From assembly GCA_004329165.1 (NCBI GenBank), contig CM014732.1, positions 82,398,726 through 82,462,725 of the forward strand: a DNA stretch of 64,000 nucleotides. The letters run 5' to 3'. Below, piece by piece: positions 59,082 to 64,000 of this stretch (position 1 is the stretch's first letter; each line of letters begins with the position of its first letter). Source of the stretch: Spatholobus suberectus (Eukaryota; Streptophyta; Magnoliopsida; Fabales; Fabaceae). The notes under the pieces were generated by a model that worked only from the letters and a program-made list of their open reading frames with translations, was not told where the DNA came from and did not search any database. Made by a program: the position numbers and the translations under genes.

Positions 59082-60133
59082 CCCCCCAATATATAAAGTA
59101 GGTTTGTCCTTGATATTTTTGGAGTGTTTAGTTGGAAGAGAGAGAGATAGAAAGAAAATGAAGAGATAGAAAGTAATAAATATAATAAGTGATGTGATAA
59201 AAAGAAAGAGATAAATAAAAAGAAAATGGAGTAAAAAAATGAAAGAGTAAGTAATTATATATTTATATTTATTGCAACACTAATAAGCTAGTATGCATTT
59301 GAAAAGACGGCGGAAAGAGTTTATATAGACCACATCATAAATTAAATTCTAATGTGGACCACATCTCTATGTTTAAGATTATTTTTTATTTTAGTTTTTA
59401 CATGAAATTTTTTTACATTTTTATTTCTTATATGAAAATATTTACGAATCAATCCTTATCATTTCTTGAAATTATGTCTATGTTAGATTTTGACTAGTTA
59501 TTTAATATCTTTGCCTAGATGGCATGATGCTATGTATGAACCGTTAGTTAACTTGATAAAATTTATCATCGTAATTAATTTCAACTAATGATAATATCTC
59601 TGTCCCCCACTTTCTAAATTTCTTATCATACTCAATTTGTTTACTCTTTTGGTGGGTCTTTAATTTCTACACTTCATTCTTACTCTTCCACAACCACTTG
59701 CAAAGTTACCAGCCATGGCATGAGTTCCTTCAATTGGGTCCATTTGGGTAAAAATGTGATGAACAAGCAACTTTCAAAATTAGCGCATAATATTTAAAAG
59801 TATAGCAAAGAAAGAAAAGTGTAAATAATATTTTAGGGTAAAATCCTATTCTAGTAAGTGAAATTAAAAACATTGACTATTTTATTTATTTACTTTATTA
59901 CTACTTAGTCTTTAATTTTGGAAGACGTTATTTTATTTTAGGTTTTTTTATGCAAAACAAGAGTAAAAATAATAAAGTTAAAAAAAGATTAAAATAAATA
60001 TACTTTTTTATAAAATTAGAGACTGAAACAAAAATTTTATAAATTAAAAGCTAAAGTGACTAATCCTTCCGGTCTTAAAGACTTAAAAAACGTAAGAATT
60101 TATTCCAATTTTTATTAAGGTTTTGCTTCTAAA
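59082..60133. other. Spacer
   Basis: AT-rich with purine-rich AGAGAGATAGAAAGAAAATG runs at about 59135-59250. No gene was seen. Confidence 0.4.
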
Positions 60134-60142
60134 TTCATCAAA

Positions 60143-60841
60143 GGACAAAACTTAGATACAATACCTTAGGGCTCGTTTGGGGTGGTTGTGAATTTTTGGT
60201 TTTTGGTTTTCAAATTCAAATTTTAAAACAAAACTCGTTTGGCTAAAATAAAGCTGAAATGATTTTTAACTCAATTTTAAAACACTTTTACATTCATTTT
60301 CAAAATCAAGAAATATGTTTTGTGAATCTAGTTTTTAGTTTTTAAAAAAGTACACATCATTACATTTGACAATGATTCTTCCCACTACCATCACTAACAT
60401 CGTCACCTGTTGCTATTACCACCACCATCACCATCACAACATCACACCGTCACCACTTCACTGTCATCGTCACCACCACTACTGTCGCCACCTTTGCCGC
60501 CACTATACAAACATACCCTTAAACTAATTTTAACAAAATAATTTTTTTTCAAAATGAGTTTATTTTGAAAACAAAAATTTGAGAAAAAACTAAAACTAAT
60601 TTTTAAAAACTAAAAACTAGTTGCAGTTTTTGAAATTTTCGAAACTCACAACTAAAAACCACCCCAAATAGGCCCTTAGGTGTTGTTGGTGCTATTTTTC
60701 AATTAGAATTGGAGATTTACCTTGGTAATCTACATCATAAAAGCATGATTAAAGAATTTCTTAGATTACCGAGGTGAAGCTCCAAGTCTAATTGGAGAAT
60801 AGCATCAACAGTATTTAAGATACTGTATCTAAGTTTTGTCC
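60143..60841. mobile_element. Mutator-like MITE with a nested PIF MITE, perfect 9-bp target duplication
   Basis: The left end GGACAAAACTTAGATACAAT and the right end, reverse complement GGACAAAACTTAGATACAGT, are inverted and continue across the nested insert as GGTGTTGTTGGTGCTATTTT against ACTGTTGATGCTATTCTCC. TTCATCAAA lies directly outside both ends (60134-60142 and 60842-60850), an exact 9-bp duplication. Without the insert the element would be about 190 bp and almost fully palindromic, with an inner stem GGTAATCTA/TAGATTACC. Confidence 0.9.
60169..60675. mobile_element. PIF/Harbinger MITE, copy 2, nested
   Basis: The ends GGGCTCGTTTGGGGTGGTTG and the reverse complement GGGCCTATTTGGGGTGGTTT match copy 1 at 12248-13257. 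TTA flanks both sides (60166-60168 and 60676-60678). The interior has the same order: TTTTTGGTTTTTGGTTTTCA, GCTGAAATG, TTTTTAACTCAATTT, a short CAC/CAT array (about 60385-60510) and the mirrored arm. It is 507 bp, half the length of copy 1, the difference being mainly the array. Confidence 0.9.
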
Positions 60842-60842
60842 T

Positions 60843-61115
60843 TCATCAAATGCCTATCACCAACTATTTAATAATGATAATAATATTATCATCATCATCA
60901 TTATTATTATTATTATTATTATTATTTGAGTATAGAAACACCAATGATTTTGATGTAGTTAAACCTTGTCATTTAATGCATGTAGCTCCTAAAGAACAAG
61001 CCATGTCATGTGGTCATAAGTCATAACAAAAATAGAAGTGGGTGCATTCTTGTTCAACACATGTTGGCCTTCATTCTTAAGAATTGTTCCAACTTTGAAA
61101 GTGTTTTACATTGGG
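60843..61115 (+). pseudogene. Inverted second copy of the F-box-like pseudogene 3' exon region
   Basis: The plus strand here matches the minus strand of about 51490-51757: ATTTGAGTATA(G/C)AAAC, TTTTGATGTAGTTAAACCTTG, GAACAAGCC, TGTGGTCATAA, CACATGTTGGCCTT and AAGAATTG. It includes the (TTA)n microsatellite, the last intron end and the start of the last exon. The exon copy has a deletion of about 25 bp and is not open in the same frame. The domain is not recognised. Confidence 0.7.
60886..60926 (+). repeat. (ATC)n(ATT)n microsatellite
   Basis: A few ATC units followed by about nine ATT units. The inverse copy near 51705-51720 has a much shorter run, so it has expanded here. Confidence 0.85.
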
Positions 61116-61399
61116 TTTGAGGTTGCTGCATAATGGATTATCTCAACCCAAAATGCTGCATCAACTCAAGTGTTGATTGAAATCAACACTTGGATGCAAT
61201 ATTTGTGGAATACACCCACAAAACGATGGATTGCATGTTGGTTTAGAGTAAAGTTAATTTATCAATGCACTAAAACAAGGTAATATTGCCTATGAGAGGT
61301 CTTAGGTCTCATGCTAAGGAATCCAATTTATCTTCAACCCCCTATAAGTACAACTAACATCATTATAGTGGGTAAGCATATATTACATATTATTAATCT

Positions 61400-61640
61400 G
61401 GTGAAATCGTTATTGGTTTGAGCGTCAGAATACCTTTTACAGGTACCCCCTTACTTATTATGTCTCAGTTATGTTGGAGAGTTGCACCACTATTAAGAGA
61501 TTTCAAACATCGGTCCACGTAGAGTGCACTATAGTTAACGCTACCTATAAGTTTCGTCAAAGTTAGTAGTCTAATCTCGGAAACATCATTGGTGTTGTCT
61601 ATGAGAATTTGATAAATCCAATTCATACCTAGCATGGTCA
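61400..61640 (+). repeat. Probable 3' part of a Tat/Ogre-type gypsy LTR and primer region
   Basis: TTGGTTTGAGCGTCAGAATA followed by CCTTTTACAGGTACCCCC matches, from memory, the conserved 3' region of legume Tat-lineage gypsy LTRs. About 61588 reads TTGGTGTTGTCTATGAGAAT, a decayed form of the TTGGCGCCGTCTGTGGGAA-type junction that follows these LTRs. The LTR start was not located. Confidence 0.5.
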
Positions 61641-64000
61641 ACACCAAAGTTAGGCTACTACGGCAAAAATTGCTAAGCTACAACAACTTCAACAACTTGT
61701 GAATGGCTTAGAACAACGTATAAGACAGTTAGAGCATAATTTTTCCTAAAATCAAATTCCACATCAACAAAATCAGCCATGCTATGAGGAACCTTAGTAT
61801 AGCGCTGTGACCGCTAGTTAGCACATGTTTAGGCCCCCATTTGACATGTATCGAGGTCAAGGAGGAATGTCATATCACACTTGCATGGCTAAATCAGGAT
61901 ATGTTCCTTTCAAGCATCCTTTTGCATAACACATTGCTTTTGTCAATATCAGAGATCAATATCAAGCTCCTTTGCCAACAGAGCCATATATTGGAGAAAA
62001 GGATCCTAATAAGTATTTAGGTGCTTTCTTGAATGAGATTGTTTTTATCAGGGCATTAAACACCATAGTATGCAAAACTTTCCCTAAGACGCTAAGGGGA
62101 AAGGCTCTTAGTTGGTTGAAATCTCTTATTTAGATGTTGGTCCACAACTGAGATGATCTTGTGGCGCCCTATACTTGACATTTCATTATAAATAAAGATG
62201 CTCTTAGAGATTCTCCCACTTTGCCCAAGGTCATCCAGCATCCTGAAAAGACACTATAGAGTTTCTTGGGAACGTTTTATAAGGAGGTTGCCTTGGTGTT
62301 GGATTTGTTTGAGGACATTTAACTTCATATTGGGGGAGTCAATAAGAAACGGTACACCTTTTGCGTTATCTTTGGCTAAGGGAAGGCTTAAAAGCATGAA
62401 GGAATTAAGAGTTCAAGTTGTAAAGTACGTCAGTTAGAAGCAACACCTACAAGAGGTAGGGATTGATTTCACCATCTTAGTTCCCCAAACAATGAAGGGG
62501 AATGGGCAAAAAGAGGTACATCACAACAAACTAAGGGCTGAGGTCAAGGTTGAAATCAAAATATGAAGAAAAGTAATGGTCCTTATGATAAACCAAGGAG
62601 AGAGTTGAAGGACAAATTTAACAACTATGCCTCATTGTTGATGAACCAAGCTTAGATTTATGATGAAGTCTATTCAACTAAATTCACATAGGTTCTACAT
62701 CCATTAACACTTGAGGAGAAAAAAGCAACAGAAATATGAAGAAGTATTGTGCCTTTCATGATGATTATGATCACACCATAAATAAATGTATTCATTTAAA
62801 AGATACAATTGAGGAACTCATTTGATGTGGATGTTTGGACTGATATGTACAAAGGGGCGAGATGATAAGGAGGTCTCCCACAGTAGAGAGATGTTATAAA
62901 AGAATGAAGCGAGAAAAGAAATTGAGATAGCTCTTCACCAAAAGAGCATGAGAATGTAACAAAGGCATCATGTATTTGAATTTATTTGATTTTAGGTGGA
63001 TCTGTTAGAGGGGCTAGCTTGGTTGGAGCAAGGAAGTGTGCATTGAGAGCTACTATGAGAGTAGAAGTTCAAAAACACTCTCAAAATATATATACAAAGA
63101 GGTAAGCCACCCCAATAATTTCTTTTTTAACTGCTAATTATGGGGACATTGTCCCAAAGCATGATGTTCCAATGGTTATCAGAGTTGTAATAGCAAATGC
63201 CAATGAGGGGAAAGTGTCCATAGATCAAGGTAGCTTGACTGATATATTGTACTACCAGGCTTTTAGTTAGATGAGGATTGGAAGAAAACAAGTTAACATT
63301 CAACCTTATGAGAATGACTTGGTAGAATTCATAAGACATTATATTGAACCTTTAGGGTACCTTCAATTGTTACTCACTTTGGGAGATGAGGTGGGTAAGA
63401 GAACCATTCGTACCAAGTTTTTGGTGGTATATTGCGTAAGTCATTATATTGCTATATTAGGCTGACCTTTGCATAATGTATTAGGGACATTCATTTCCAC
63501 TAAACATTTGGCCATGAAATTCCCTAAAGTTGGATCATAGGTGTTGATTGTGAGAGGAAGTCAACAAATAGCTCGACCTTGCTACAATTTTAGTTTAAAG
63601 ATTGGTAAGCAAGAAAGTCAGAGGAAAAGAATGAAATCGGATAACTACAACTTGGTTGAACCTAAGGTCTTCCTAATGGATTTGGACCCAAGAATTGACA
63701 TAAAAGCCAACTCATTGAGACCTTAGCAAGTAGGTCATTCTCAACCCTTTTAGCTGGAGAATCAAATGACAAAATTACAAAAGTTAGAATTTAGTTAAAT
63801 TTAAGTCAGGAAAAAATTGGAGAATTTATTGATGAAAAACAAAGATTTGTTGGCCTTGACAACAACTGACATGTTAGGCATTGATCCAAAATTCTATTAC
63901 CATAAGCTCTCTGTGAATCTAACCTTCAAACTGACAACATAAAATAAGAGGCATTTGGGGGCAAAATGCCAAGAAATAGACCAAGGGAAGACTAACGAGT
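61641..64000 (+). pseudogene. Ty3/gypsy (Tat/Ogre-type) gag-protease remnant, runs off the window
   Basis: Gag segments around 61980-62150 read EPYIGEKDPNKYLGAFLNEI and KTFPKTLRGKALSWLKSL, the conserved gypsy gag core. At about 63100-63540 a retropepsin-like region reads PMVIRVVIANANEGKVS, DQGSLTDILYYQAF and AILG, close to the Tat-lineage protease pattern, although the active-site Asp-Xaa-Gly reads DQG. At about 63870-63930, DMLGIDPKFYYHKLSVN matches the linker that precedes the reverse transcriptase. Many stops and frameshifts occur throughout, so it is inactive. Reverse transcriptase and integrase, if present, lie beyond the window. Confidence 0.8.

Overview
The window is plant nuclear DNA from a dicot, most likely a legume close to soybean. 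The call rests on long AT-rich intergenic spacers, small multi-exon genes with GT-AG introns, a plant ribosomal-protein promoter with telo-box, TCP-type site and TATA box, legume-style Ty1/copia and Ty3/gypsy remnants, and many hAT, PIF/Harbinger and Mutator-type miniature elements. The species is an inference and was not tested.

Five genes look real. On the minus strand at 4066-5827 lies the N-terminal part of an RWD-domain (RWDD1/GIR2-like) gene whose 3' exons I cannot find. On the plus strand, 17024-21761 encodes a 781-residue PWWP-domain protein in three exons. 25291-27029 (+) encodes ribosomal protein eL28 in three exons. 31716-31961 (+) is a single-exon gene for an 81-residue plant protein of unknown function. 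33961-40864 (-) encodes a 659-residue anoctamin (TMEM16)-like membrane protein in 16 exons. Every splice site and phase used for the multi-exon genes was checked by hand and joins in frame.

The rest is mostly mobile DNA and broken genes. A gypsy chromovirus pol end is at 735-2221. The 6-16 kb spacer holds a Mutator-like element, three hAT-like elements, a Mutator transposase-like pseudogene and a PIF/Harbinger MITE with a CAC/CAT-rich core. Intron 8 of the anoctamin gene carries a compound gag-only LTR retroelement (36550-38460). From 43 to 51 kb come a hAT element, a LINE fragment, an inverted duplication carrying pieces of an IAA-amidohydrolase (ILR1-like) gene, a Mutator-type MITE and a long foldback element. 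An F-box-like pseudogene (51473-57443, -) is split by a nearly complete but inactivated copia element (52562-57336) with a perfect 5-bp target duplication. The last 4 kb has a hAT-like element, a doubly nested MITE, a second copy of the 3' exon region of the F-box-like pseudogene, and a Tat/Ogre-type gypsy gag-protease remnant running off the end.

The genes do not form a shared pathway. What links the window is its insertion history, which can be read from target-site duplications, nesting, and in one case an unoccupied site preserved in the other arm of an inverted duplication. I found no CRISPR array, tRNA gene, rRNA gene or novel defence-like system.
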